Origin: Rotaria sordida
Taxonomy: Eukaryota > Rotifera > Eurotatoria > Philodinida > Philodinidae
NCBI GenBank assembly: GCA_905250125.1
Contig: CAJNOL010000818.1
Span: forward strand, 37,875-101,874
Length of the DNA: 64,000 bases
Reading direction: 5' to 3'
Positions 21,938-33,683 of the stretch are shown piece by piece (positions within the stretch are counted from its first letter, which is position 1; each line of letters begins with the position of its first letter). The notes beneath the pieces are model-generated. The model was given only the letters and a program-made list of their open reading frames with translations. It searched no databases and had not been told where the DNA came from. A program made the translations under genes and the position numbers.

Positions 21938-24286
21938 ATGATGTTATTGTCCTTGTCGATAATATGTACTGTACTTTTTCTTTTTGTTATTTACTATTTG
22001 GTACCAATTTGGATAAAATATACTAAATTACGACGAGACTATCGTAATATACCATCTCTTCCTATTTCACGTATTCCATTCGTTGGTAATATACATCAAT
22101 TTGATCAACGACAACATGTCTTTTCTCGTCTTCTCATGAATATGGCAAGAGAATGTCAAAAAGAACAACAAGGAACAGGTTTATTTTGTCTCTGGTATTC
22201 ACTTTGGCCGATGATTTTTGCATGTACAGGAGAAACCCTTGCAGTAAGAACATGCTACTAAATTTCTTTGTTAGCATTCTATCTCTCGACTTCAGACATT
22301 TATTAACAATAGTAAACAATTGGTGAAGTCATTCGATTATACCTTTATGGAGCCTTGGCTAAAGACAGGTCTACTAACCAGGTATAGATGAAATGTTCAA
22401 TCGATCCTACATATTTTATTTTCCTTTTCCTAGTAACAATGCCAAATGGCGTACACGTCGTCGTCTCATAACACCATCGTTTCATAATACTCAACTGTTA
22501 CATAATTTTATGCTCATATTTAATGAACAATCATGCGTATTTGCTAAACGTCTTGAAGAATGCATTCGAAACGGGGAAGAAGTGAAGGCATACGATCTCT
22601 ATCCATACATATCGACATGTACACTCGATATTATTGCTGGTCAGTTCTATTGAATAGATTGAAACTATATTTCTTCATTGATATGAAATTCTAGAGGCGG
22701 CCATGGACAAACATGTTGAAGCTCAATCGAGCGGTGGAAAAAATGAATTCGTCGAAGCAACCGGACGGTATAATAAAGTTATAAGATCATAATGCTACTT
22801 ATAGTTTATTTCTCTAAATCGAACTCCTTGCAATGATTGAACAACTATATATAGGATAAAAAGTCTTATAGATGATAAACATAAAATAAATGATTCATTG
22901 AATAACATGTACAATCAGATAGATAAAGAGGAAAAGTGTTATTATTACATCGAAAGAAGATGCAGTATCTTTGACCGATGAAAAATTATCTTGTGAACAA
23001 GCTATTGCTAATCGTTTTTTTTCAGAGTATGCTGTATAATAAATCATCGCATACGATCTCCATGGATGTGGCCAGCATGGATCTTCGATCGATTGCCGTT
23101 GGGTCGTGAACAGGCCGAACAACTTAAAATCCTTCATGGAGTCTCTCGCAAAGTAACTATTTTCTTTCTCTTACACCCTCTTAATTAATATAATACTTTG
23201 TTCTGGTCAATAGATTATTGAAGATCGTCTCGCTACATTCAATGCTGAGAATATAACGAGTGATAGTGGAAAGAAAGTTACTCGTCGTCTTGTCTTTCTT
23301 GATAGTCTTCTCGCTCAAATGAATTCCGAACAACTTACATTGGACGATATTCAAGAAGAAGTCGATACATTCATGTTCGAAGTATGCTTTTATTTTTGCT
23401 CTTATCATATCTTAATCATAAATTCAATTAGGGACATGATACAACAGCAGCCGCTATCAATTTTACTTGTTATTTAATTGGATCTCATCCGGATGTTCAA
23501 GCAAAAGTTCATGCTGAAATAGATGCTATCTTTTCTGGTATTTGTTTTTTTTGTTTTGTCTATTTTAACAATTAAAGATCACATATATGATTGTTGTATA
23601 GGTGACAAAGAGAGACCATGCACAATGGAAGATGCACAAAGAATGATCTATCTCGATGCTGTCATAAAAGTAAATGGAACAATAAACTTCTATATACATT
23701 CGATGATACAGTTTATATGAACGTAGGAATCTATGCGTGTTCTTCCACCAGTCCCATTTGTTATGCGTGAGGCACAAGAAGATTTTATTTGCAGTGAGTG
23801 TGAAGAAGTACATTTTTATGTTGAAGATAAACACTAACTTGAATATCTTTATTTCTTATTTTATTATAGATGGTCAAACGATTCGAAAGGGTACTACTTT
23901 ATATATTTTCATTTATGGTGTTCATTATGACTCAAATGCTTTTCCTCAACCGGAACGATTTGATCCTGATCGTTTTTATCAAAGCTCTGTAATGGATGAG
24001 GAACGTTCACCTTATGCTTTTATTCCATTCTCAGCTGGATCCCGCAACTGTATTGGTCGGTTTCTCTCTTTTACTCTTGATTCTATCAATAATAAGCATA
24101 AATGATCATTCTCTTTTAGGTCAACGTTTTGCTCAGCTCGAAGAAAAGGTTGTTTTATCAACATTGTTTCGCCGATATTCTTTGCATACCACACAGACTA
24201 TCGATGAACTACAAATCTCCTTTGAAGCTATTATGCGACCTGCAGTTCCAATTAAATTCATTGTTGAACATCGACATTTTCAATGA
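21938..24286 (+). CDS. Cytochrome P450, CYP4-clan-like (11 exons, complete)
   Basis: Exons 21938-22243, 22296-22381, 22434-22639, 22695-22767, 23026-23152, 23214-23381, 23432-23537, 23602-23669, 23727-23793, 23870-24055, 24120-24286 splice in phase to 519 residues, normal for a P450. The start [11 protein letters not shown] opens the N-terminal ER membrane anchor. Next come the proline-rich hinge ([14 protein letters not shown]), the C-helix [13 protein letters not shown], the I-helix GHDTTAA oxygen-binding motif at about residue 323, the K-helix ESMR (ExxR) at about 381, PERFDPDRF, and the heme loop [15 protein letters not shown] with the Cys ligand at about 463, split by the last intron. 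P450s are heme monooxygenases using NADPH-P450 reductase. CYP4-type enzymes hydroxylate fatty acids and xenobiotics. Clan assignment rests on the WRxxRRxxxPxFH and AGxRNCIG patterns. All catalytic residues are intact. Confidence 0.93.
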
Positions 24287-24537
24287 TTTTTTAATTTTTT
24301 AGTGACATGATATCACTCTTTTATATTGATCAATGTTTGACTCTAATTCATTTTTTTCTCATGTCAACCGATTGCTTTCACTGTGTTCTATCTAGGATTA
24401 TTAATAATTTCATGAAAAAAATGCGTCATAACGCTTAATATTATTGCATGTAAGCGGTCAACAGTATGAACAATATTTTTTTTTTTGTATATATCTCGTA
24501 GATTATTTCTTCATAAAAGATAAGTGCTATAACTAGT

Positions 24538-24613
24538 AGGAGGGTGTAGGCACGGATGTGAGTTGGGACTCGGCTAGATCAGGGTCTTCTTTTCACCCAC
24601 ACCTACCCCCTCT
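24538..24613. repeat. GT/CA hairpin repeat
   Basis: The arm GGAGGGTGTAGGCACGGATG and the opposing arm CACCCACACCTACCCCCTC are approximate reverse complements around a loop of about 35 bp. Confidence 0.65.
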
Positions 24614-24989
24614 TTGAATGTTGTAATAAATTCTGTAAATGAGCTATAGGTACGTTTTTCCAAAAATGCTAGTTATTGTGAACCTTGCATTTTTGCAGTT
24701 TTTTCGGATTTTTGATATCCAAAAATAACTTTTGGTGAACATACTATATATGTTTAGATTCAGCGCATCAAATTGCATCCGACTATGTATAAAAATAAAA
24801 ATGCAAAGTACTCAAATTTCGCATTACTTTCACCTAAAAATGTGTTGATCGAGATTTAGCCAATGGATCACATCAAGTAATATTTTTAAAAAAAATCTCA
24901 TGCTACAATAAATACAAATATCACATTGATCTGTTTTTATGAAACATTTATCGTAGCTCATGTTCTATGTGAATATTTTAGCATGATTT

Positions 24990-25039
24990 AGGGTGTGGCT
25001 GTGGAGAGAGTGCAGATGCAAAGCTACACTCACACCCAA
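24990..25039. repeat. GT/CA hairpin with conserved loop (copy A)
   Basis: G arm GGGTGTGGCTGTGG, loop AGAGAGTGCAGATGCAAAGC, C arm TACACTCACACCCA. The loop is nearly identical to that of the hairpin at 29350-29421, showing common descent of the two loci and not independent GT-tract growth. Confidence 0.75.
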
Positions 25040-25718
25040 CTAGAACTAACGGAAGACTGGAAGTTTCATATTTAATTAGTTTAGTTATACAAAAGAAAAA
25101 TTCTTGGATGTAGTTCTCTTCTTTCAATGATCGAATTATCAAGAGGAAGAAAAAAAAATGATTTAAATAGTTTATATATTAATATTATATTACTATAATG
25201 TATACCAATCAATTCATTACCAAAAGAAATAATCCATTATCAGTAAGTTAATTGTTTAAGTTTTAAATAAAAGTGATGAAAGAATTTTCAATTAATCTTT
25301 ATCAGTAAAGATTTTGTTTGTTATTAATATTCCTCAAAAATAAAGAATGAAACGTTTAAAAGGCAATAGATAAAAGCATTAATAAATTCTTTAATTCTGA
25401 TAAACAAATAATATATTTATCTTTATTACCTTTAATGAGTTAAAAAAGTTATTGCTACCAAAAGCGACATCTCAGCTTATTCGAAACGATTATTCAGAGT
25501 TTGTAAATTTGTCTTCCTTTTTTTTTGCTTTTTCTCACGTGTCTAAAAAAAGGTAATACAGCTTTCTTCCGTTCTCTTTTTAGCCTGAGTCAGACGTAAA
25601 AATACTTGGTTTTTTCCACTAACACATATGATTATTTATGTCTTTCTTAGTAATTGTATTTAAAAAAATTTTTCATTATAGAATATAATTATCTTCTCAA
25701 CGTCAAACAATATAAAAA

Positions 25719-28258
25719 ATGTCTATTGAGACATTGCCAGTAGAATTATTTCATTGTATTTTGGATAATCTTGACACAGAAACAATCGTTTTTTCAGTTC
25801 GACATGTATGTCGATTATTTCGATCGTTTGTGAATACCTATGATCGATATATTTTGAATTTAATCTCAATTTCAAAACGAAATTTTCATCTTCTTTGTCG
25901 ATTAATCCATCCACATCATGTTATATCATTGAAACTTTCAAACGAAGAACGAATAGCAGATCAAATAGATTTATTTATTTCACTTATTCGTCTACGTCAA
26001 TTTACTCGACTTTATTCAATAACTCTTCTTGATATTAAGGAATGTCAATTAAATTTCATTTTGAAACGAATTAATCTTAATTTACTTACTTCATTTTCAT
26101 TCAATATTAAAAGATATGATGACAGACGTATTCAAACAACTAACAAATATCTTCGATCAATCGTATCTCAATTGAATTTTCGAAAAATGGAATTTAATTT
26201 AAAAAATGAAAGAATATCAAAATTTTCATGGCCATGTAATTGTTCAATTCAATATTTGATCATAAATGAAAATATATCTATGAATAATCTTTCGAATATA
26301 CTTCAATGTTCTCCTCATTTACACAAAATTATTTTGAAACAGGAACTTGAAGATATCATCACAAATGTATCATTAAAATCTACACGTCCAATATATTTTC
26401 CACAGTTGACATCATTAACTATGGAAAAATATTCTATGACTATTGGTGAATTGGAATCATTTATTTCATTAACACCATCACTTGTATATTTAAAACTTAT
26501 TGGTGAACAATGTATATTCGATGGAAAACGATGGGAACAATTCATTGAAATAAATCTACCTAATTTAGATAAATTTGAATTTTATTTTGATTATTGGAGT
26601 TTAGAGAAGAAAACTTCAGAAGATCTTGAACTAATTATTGCATCTTTTCGAACTTCATTTTGGATTGAACACAAAAAATGGTTTGTTGCTTGTGCATATG
26701 ATAATACACGATCAAACATCATTCATCTTTACTCAATACCAATATGCAAATCTTATTTAAATTACAATATCGAATTATATAAAAATGCACTTTTCAATAG
26801 TACCACAATAATGAGCAATCATCAATGCATATATAATGATGTCAATTCTCTCTATCTATATTTAAATAAAGTATTAGCCAATTATATACAAGAGAAAGTA
26901 TGTTATTCGACTAGAGTTATACATTTCAATACATATAAAACAGCATGCAATGAGAATTCATTTGACTTATTTTCTCTTCGCTTATCATATATCGGAATAA
27001 CGAATGAACCTTAGTTTCATCTTTCGTCCTTCTTAGTTCGTTCTCGTTAAAATTATCAATCAAAATAAAATAACAAAGATTAAAGGACTATCCTCAAACC
27101 TGTAAAGAAAGTTCTTTGAAAAGTAGTTGAATTCGGTTAGATTTACTAACAATTCATAAAAAGTAAGGAATTCTATCGAATATTATCGTATTCCATTATT
27201 TTTTAAAGAAATTTATAAAACTCTGACACTATTTGTGAATAGGATGAAATCAGATAAAAATATTTGACAGAAAAGAATGCTGTATTGATGTTAACTATAT
27301 AAGATTTTACACAATACAAACAATCTCAGATTTTCAGTGTACTTGAATATTTCATTCATTATTCACTGGATGAAATTTTGTTCTTTATGATGAAAAACTG
27401 TCTTATATCTCTTGACACTATCGTGCAGTATCGAAAAATATGATTTTTGAGATTAAAGATATTGTAATTCTTGATAGAGAAAAGAATGCTCTATCTTTCT
27501 ATGCTATTTGATCATATATCAACCAATATCATAATACCCCACCCTACATCAAATGATGTGTGATAGGTTTTTCTTTGTATATAGCCTGATGCTTGTTTAA
27601 TCAGTTTTCTAAATGTAGGAAAAATGGTTATGTTATCAAAAATGAATAGTTAAAATTTAGTCATTTTATTTAAACTAAAATAGTATCTGTATTTGAATAT
27701 TTTCAGAAATCAACGACGAGTCAAATTATGTTTTCAAACGTAACTAAAGTTAATCTTCAATTTTACGAAGAGTGGTCATTACTTCCTCTTGAATATCTTT
27801 CTATTTTTATCGATATTTCTCAACTAGTTCAAATGACATTGGTTAGCTCTTATTTTACCGAATACAATCAAAATGTGTTAGCGGACATTCGTAGTTTCAT
27901 TGAACAAGCTTATAATCTTTCTGCACTAATTATTCAAACTGGTATGTATAGATACAATTTAAATTTGGCAATAGAAAAGATACATGATATTATTCCATAT
28001 CATGTAAAATATTTACGAATACCAATCAACAGTACAGATCAAATACAAATAATCCTCAATAGATGCAATCATTTGACACAAATAGCATTTGACATTAGAT
28101 ATTCAAATTTCTCTGAAGAAATCATTAAATGGTTTGATGATAATACTATGAATTCAACATATTGGAAAGATTATCAAATGGTTTCTGTATGGCTTGGCAC
28201 AAGAAAGATTCAATCAACTGAAATATATCTCGATCAAAAACGCATGAAACTTTCGTAA
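25719..28258 (+). CDS. F-box protein of a lineage-expanded family (two exons)
   Basis: Exon 1, 25719-26897, opens MSIETLPVELFHCILDNLDT, an N-terminal F-box (residues about 3-45, LPxELxxxILDxLD then VCRLFRSF). It ends at a phase-0 donor, GAGAAA|GTATGT. Exon 2, 27707-28258, starts after TTTCAG in phase 0 and carries a leucine-rich C-terminal half (FSNVTKVNLQF, CNHLTQIAFDI, SVWLGTRKIQ) ending in TAA. Joined, the protein is about 576 residues. F-box proteins link substrates to Skp1-Cullin ubiquitin ligases. If the intron is retained, frame 1 runs to a stop at 27014 and gives a 431-residue protein. The join is my inference from phase and from the two parts looking like the halves of one family. 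The alternative is a truncated gene followed by a separate fragment. The 809-bp intron contains nothing else I recognise. Confidence 0.7.
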
Positions 28259-28757
28259 GAACGACTCAGAACTTTAACATATTGGGTTTCATTAACTTTC
28301 AATAATTAAGAACTCAGAGAATTATTTTCAAATTTAATAAAGTTGAGCGTTACAATTTCATATGATATGATCATTGTCTTCTTCTAATATCATTGTTTTA
28401 AAATATGTATCAAGTTGAGTATGGGTATGGATATTGATTTGTATGTGGTTGTTGATGACGAGACTGCTATCCATACTCCGTACTCATACTCTGTTGTCGG
28501 TAACCAATTATATGTTATGATTCATTGCCTACGACGGATACTGATCTTCTCACTAGCAGTGAACGTGCTTGTAAAGCTCTAGTTATGTGCGATTTTCTTA
28601 AACTTTTGATTTTGACATTTTATAGAGAACAATATCAATCACATGTACAAAAGTATCAAAAGGGTGCGAGTATGGGTGTGTTGGGCACAGTGGACAGAAA
28701 AAAAGGGACAGGAGCAGTTCTCAGGTACCAAATAGCTTTTGAGTCGAGACTATGAGC
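28259..28757. other. Intergenic stretch with a degenerate GT/CA hairpin
   Basis: It contains the inverted repeat at 28415-28492 and a GTGCGAGTATGGGTGTGTTG tract at about 28663. No gene is seen. The motif TTTTGAGTCGAGACTAT at about 28737 recurs in the inverted repeat at 36325-36530. Confidence 0.5.
28415..28492. repeat. Degenerate GT/CA hairpin repeat
   Basis: The arm GAGTATGGGTATGGATA faces TATCCATACTCCGTACTCAT. This is a variant of the same family in which GTGTGGG has become GTATGGG. Confidence 0.5.
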
Positions 28758-29303
28758 ATTATGTTGGCTCTAGTGAGCTATGAACATCCTGAAAAAAAGA
28801 TCGTGCTACTAGCTTATTTCTGTCGAGATATTTGATCTTTACATCATTTTTTACCACAACGGCGTAATTACCCTCAGGTTTACGTGGAAAATCAACTTTC
28901 AAATTTTCACTTGAAACTTTGTGCAGAGACAGGTCTCAATGAGACTAGTTTATTCTGAAAGTTTCAGATTTTTAGGTTCTTTCTATTATAAGATACGAGT
29001 GTAAGAAAAAGTGTCCTTCTTCACATGACTTATAGCACAAAATGTTAAATGTTCATATTTAAGGATAGGAGCAACCCAGGAATTTGAAATTTTCCGAATA
29101 AACTAGTCGAGTTGAGAACTTTCTTTGCAGAAAGTTTCAAATTGAAATTCGAAAGCTGATTTTTCAGGTGAACCTTAGAGGTACCGCGGCGTTGGGCCAC
29201 AAGATACTGGAAAAAATCAAATATTTCGATAAGATTTTAAGTTCACATCTTTACGCATCCATTGAAGATAGATGATGATATGCTCTACCGAATAACATAA
29301 TAA
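28758..29303. mobile_element. Long foldback element, about 250-bp arms
   Basis: The left arm (about 28758-29000) and right arm (about 29055-29303) are diverged reverse complements. Matching blocks include AACTTTCAAATTTTCA with TGAAATTCGAAAGCT, GACTAGTTTATTC with GAATAAACTAGTC, and ATATTTGATC with its partner near 29217. The loop is about 55 bp. No frame inside resembles a transposase. It lies immediately before the hairpin and the Helitron remnant. Confidence 0.75.
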
Positions 29304-29349
29304 AACTTGAATTTAAACTCTCCGCAAAATTCCGCAAACGAACTGCATT

Positions 29350-29421
29350 ATGTGTGGGTGTGACTGTGACTGTGGAGAGAGCACAGATGCAAATCTACAC
29401 TAACACTCACACCCACACTCT
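29350..29421. repeat. GT/CA hairpin with conserved loop (copy B)
   Basis: G arm TGTGTGGGTGTGACTGTG, loop GGAGAGAGCACAGATGCAAA, C arm CACTCACACCCACACTC. It shares its loop with 24990-25039 and lies about 35 bp beyond the stop of the decayed Helitron helicase. Confidence 0.8.
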
Positions 29422-29456
29422 AAAATTATAAAGTCACAACATTAAACATATGAAAT

Positions 29457-32400
29457 TCATGAAAAAATTTCCCGATAAACAACATTATGTGTTACTGTTT
29501 GCCAATGATCAATTTTACCCTGTCTAGTAGTATCTTTTACTTGAATTTTTAAATCATTAGATCTCGTTGCTCTTGAAGATCCTGTATAAAACTGACCGTG
29601 AGCAAAGCATGGTTCTGGAAGAAAGAGGCCAACTTTATCAAAAGTTTGGCCTTATCATCCAATGTATCCAGAGAAGTTCTAGCAATAAAATGAACAGTTC
29701 CAGAAAATGCACCAGTAATAATTTCTAATTGAAGCACGTTTTGACAAAAGGCTCTAATAATCATTCTAGTTCCATCGCATAGTCCTTTGTTTATCGACAG
29801 ATTTCTCAAAAGCATTACTATACAACCGATTTTTAAATTTAATTTATATGGTGGGAATATAGATGAATTCAGAGTATTTAGAAATTCTACTGGAATATTG
29901 ACTTGTAAATCATGATCGTCTACACCGTCATCATTTTTTTTGCAGAGTCAATCGCGTAAAGACTCATTTGTTCAATATTTTTTAAATTTATCAAAACGCG
30001 TTCATTTAGTAATCGAAATTCTTCGTTTCTTGGGCAGAGAATTTCGTACCTTGAAATTTTCCAACATCAATACAAGTAAAACTATTACCAAAAATATCTG
30101 TAATTATGCCATTAGATATTAAAGAAATCAGAACTTTAAATGAAAATTGGGTTTTAGATATTGCTGGTAAAGGTATCATTCCATCACCGATATCTAGGAA
30201 CTATTTAGAAAAAAATAGGGTCTGTGGTAGGTCGTATATTGCGTCTTAATTTGAATGCTTGAAAAAGAGGCCAAACAGAAGATTTTTTAATTGTTGAAGC
30301 AATAATGACACATCAAGATCCTTTTCTAATAACTGGCAGAACTTACCGAAAGTCACCCTTCTAACACAACAACTTTTCCACCAAAAGGTATTTGAACATC
30401 TAACAACTCTTGAAATATTAAATCAACTATTTCTAAAGCTGTACCTGGTATCATGGAAGCTTCATCTCAAATAAGCAAATCTATCGATTTCGAAAATTCT
30501 TTTTTGGCTTGAGTAAGTCTAGTAAATTTTACAGTGAAAAGGTCTAAGGGTAAACTAAAGGTTGAATGGCATGTAATTCCACCTGGTGATAAAGTAGCAG
30601 CTATTCCTGTTCATGCAACGATTAATGGTTTTTTACCAATGGAGATTAACTTTTTGAATTAGGGCACTATACAAAAACGTTTTCCCGCTTCCACCGGGTC
30701 CGTCTAAATAATAACATTTCTGCGAGTTCAAACCGACTATCGATTTTAAAATAGTATTCACAGCTAAAAGTTGATCACTATTAAGATCATTCCATAATAA
30801 ATTATTACTATTAACAGTATAGTTAACTAAATTATCTTCGAAATTAGAAAACGGTAGAAATTGATTAAAATCGAAACTATCTTGCTGAATTTGCGTTCAT
30901 ATATCATTAACGCATAATTTTAGAGATTTTTCTGCATTGCTTGCTTGTTGAATAAAATCTTCAATCATATTTTCTTTGAAATCTTCGAAAAATTGCAAAG
31001 GATTTGTGGAATTACAATGACAAATAATTGTAACTGATAATGATCGTAAAGATTTAGGCATCATATAACTTGATGCTTCATATATACAATTATGCCACTG
31101 ATTGGAATCATTAATTAAACATCTAACTCGTGCTGCTTCTTTGTATGTCGAATAGGTTTGTCCATTGAATTTTTTAAGATTCTCAAAAGATGTAGTGTCA
31201 GAATCTTTCATTGAGAGCAAAATCAAACGAAAATGATACAATTCTACATCTCTGGGAAATGTAGAAATAATTCTACCGATTGGTTTTTCTCCGTAACGAG
31301 AAACCTCTGAACATTTGACCCATTTTTTTATTTTTAAATACATAATGATTAGGAATATCTTACACTCGTTGCAAAGCAGTTTCAGCTTGATTCTCTTCGA
31401 AAAAGATGAATTGGCCATCTTTCAAATGAATAGACAACATGACGACATTATGAGATTGACCGTGAATAGGAAAATCTTGAAGATGCCAAGCTGCTTCTTG
31501 AGAACTAATATAACGATAATTCAAATATTGTTTGATTTTGTCATAATCAACAACTTTTTCTACATTGTCGTTTGAATTTACTTGGACTCCGATTTGAACA
31601 CAGTCATAACCCATTGTAATATATTTGTTAATATATTTGATAGCTTTAAAAATTGAGCATAGTTCAACATTAATATGAGCATTATATTTAAGACTTAAAA
31701 ATAAATTATATGGTACAACAAAATGATTATCTACTTGAATATTATTACGTGTAAAATGAGCTTCGTTAGAATTATTTCGGCGTCTATATATTCTATAACC
31801 ATCTGTAGATACATCAGTTTCATTGCAGAAGGCTTTAGGAAAATTTTTGAAGTAAGATCCTTCAACTATACAAATTGATTTAGGGTTTAATCGATCACAT
31901 GGTCTATGAATATTTTGCGTTAAAATTACGCTATACAACTCGAATTGTACATATCGATCCGGTAATTCAGTAGAGATAATATTATCAACGTCGTCTGCTG
32001 TTCTAATTTTTATCTTCATTGGAGAGTGTAAATGAACAATAGGCATGAAGAAGACCGAATTTTTGATGCTCTATAGCGTATATGTATGCCAAAATTTCTT
32101 CGAAATTTTTTTTAATTTTAAACGAAATACTCGGGTTACTAAATCTGGTCTATCAGATGAATTTTGAAATGGTTTAAGTTCGAATTTTATTTCTTCTCAT
32201 TTAGGATTACATGTAATAGTAATAAATAAATCAGGACGGTCAAATTTCGAAATCATCACTGTATTGTCCTGATATAATTTGGACATAAAATGGGAATCAC
32301 CTACAAATGTTGAAGGAAGAATAAATATATTATCAACACGGGTGTTTTTATCTCGACCGATGTTATTAATGTGATCTAATAAACCTTTATACGATTCGAC

Positions 32401-33683
32401 ACATAAAGTCTTTTGATTATTTCTGATATACGTTATTCGATTTACTTCATAACGGACCTACGCATAAACTAAATATTGTTGAAATAATTTTCCGCCATAG
32501 AACAAAGGATTAAAATGATTTCGACGAAGTGCAATTTCGTTTGAGTAAAATTCAAGTATCGTTCCTTTATTTCGTGTTTTAGTGGCATGATCCATATTAT
32601 GCGACAAATTTGTGGTCCATCCAAAATCACCATTTGGGGAAAAAGTAGAAAAATCATAGGATCGAGATACTTAGAGAACATATTAATCCTTTTCAGAGTA
32701 TTTGAATTATCTGGCTGGACTGTAAAATCATGTTCAGCAGAAATATTACCATCACAGTCAGCTACATATACAATAGCAACATCATCTGAAGTTCGAGGTG
32801 CATTATAGACCCTCTGGTCATCATGAAGATTTCGAGTGAAAATCAAAGATATCTTTTTCATAGAAGAACCGATAATTTTCACATTAGATAGTTCTTTTTC
32901 ATAAATTTTTCGAAGTTTACAGTGGCAATTGGTATAAGAAGATACATCATTTAAAACTACATTTATGGTAATCACAGTATCACGAAGATATTGGGCATTC
33001 ATGGGGTCTGCCATTCAAATCTCAATACAAGTGTCCGCATCGTAAACATTCAATTCAGCATAAGATGGCTGATGAATAAGTTTTTGAACGGAATTTGGCT
33101 GTAAAGTAGTATTGATTTAAGTCTGAGTGCACATCGATGCGAAAGCGTTCGTATTATTATATTGTCGAATGAATTCGTGAAAATTTTTACATTTTGCATT
33201 AGTTCCTATGAAAAGATTTTTTAATGCGATAGGAAAATTTTCAGGTCCATTCTGAACAGAAACATGAAATAGTTTGCCATTGTAACAGCACATACTTTTC
33301 AATTCATCCTTAAAACGAACTTCTTCACAATACTGACATTCAAGATTCAAAGGGTCAAGATTATGGGTCTTAGGATAAACAAAATTTGGAGATCCGAAAA
33401 TAGTCGATTTAAAATACTTTGACGTCGATTATTGACTCGATCATTAATAACTTGTCGAGTTTCAGCATAATTTCTACATCTTTTATCTAATATTTCATCC
33501 CGATTTTCACTTCTTTGTTCCAATATTATATCCTGATTTTCTATATAATTTTTGCGTCTTTGTGCCGAAATGGCTTCACGATTTTCTGCGTAATATAATC
33601 TGTTTTGAGCTCTAATTTTTTTTCCAATTTCTTTCACGATATATTTTCATATATTCTGTTCATTTTTGTTGTTTATCTGCCAT
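29457..33683 (-). pseudogene. Helitron Rep/helicase polyprotein, decayed
   Basis: Reading the minus strand from an ATG at 33683, the order of a Helitron protein can be followed through broken frames. First come basic ENREAISAQRR-type repeats (33637-33347), a zinc-binding CQYCEEVRF...CC segment (33350-33117) and the N-terminal region (33014-32469). Next is the helitron-like block with NPKSICIVEG, GYRIYRRR and YNAHINVELCSIFKAIKYI (32046-31360), then FENLKKFNGQTYSTYKEAA (31418-30897). A PIF1-type helicase follows, with Walker A DGPGGSGKTF near 30690 and Walker B LLI-stop-DEASMIP near 30460, then NLSINKGLCDGTRMI (29815) and VTHNVVYREIFS before a stop at 29457. Several frameshifts and stops, including one replacing the Trp of Walker B, make it inactive. 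Helitrons replicate by rolling circle. The terminal TC and CTRR ends were not located. Confidence 0.9.

Larger units (their letters stand above)
24287..25718. other. Intergenic stretch with two GT/CA hairpins
   Basis: No gene is seen. The stretch contains the hairpins at 24538-24613 and 24990-25039 and otherwise AT-rich DNA, presumably the P450 3' untranslated region and the F-box promoter. Confidence 0.5.

Noticed and set aside
22768-23025. Possible extra exon inside the fifth P450 intron region
   Set aside because: Exons 4 and 5 already join in phase and give a continuous P450 sequence. The 258-bp intron has stops in all relevant frames.
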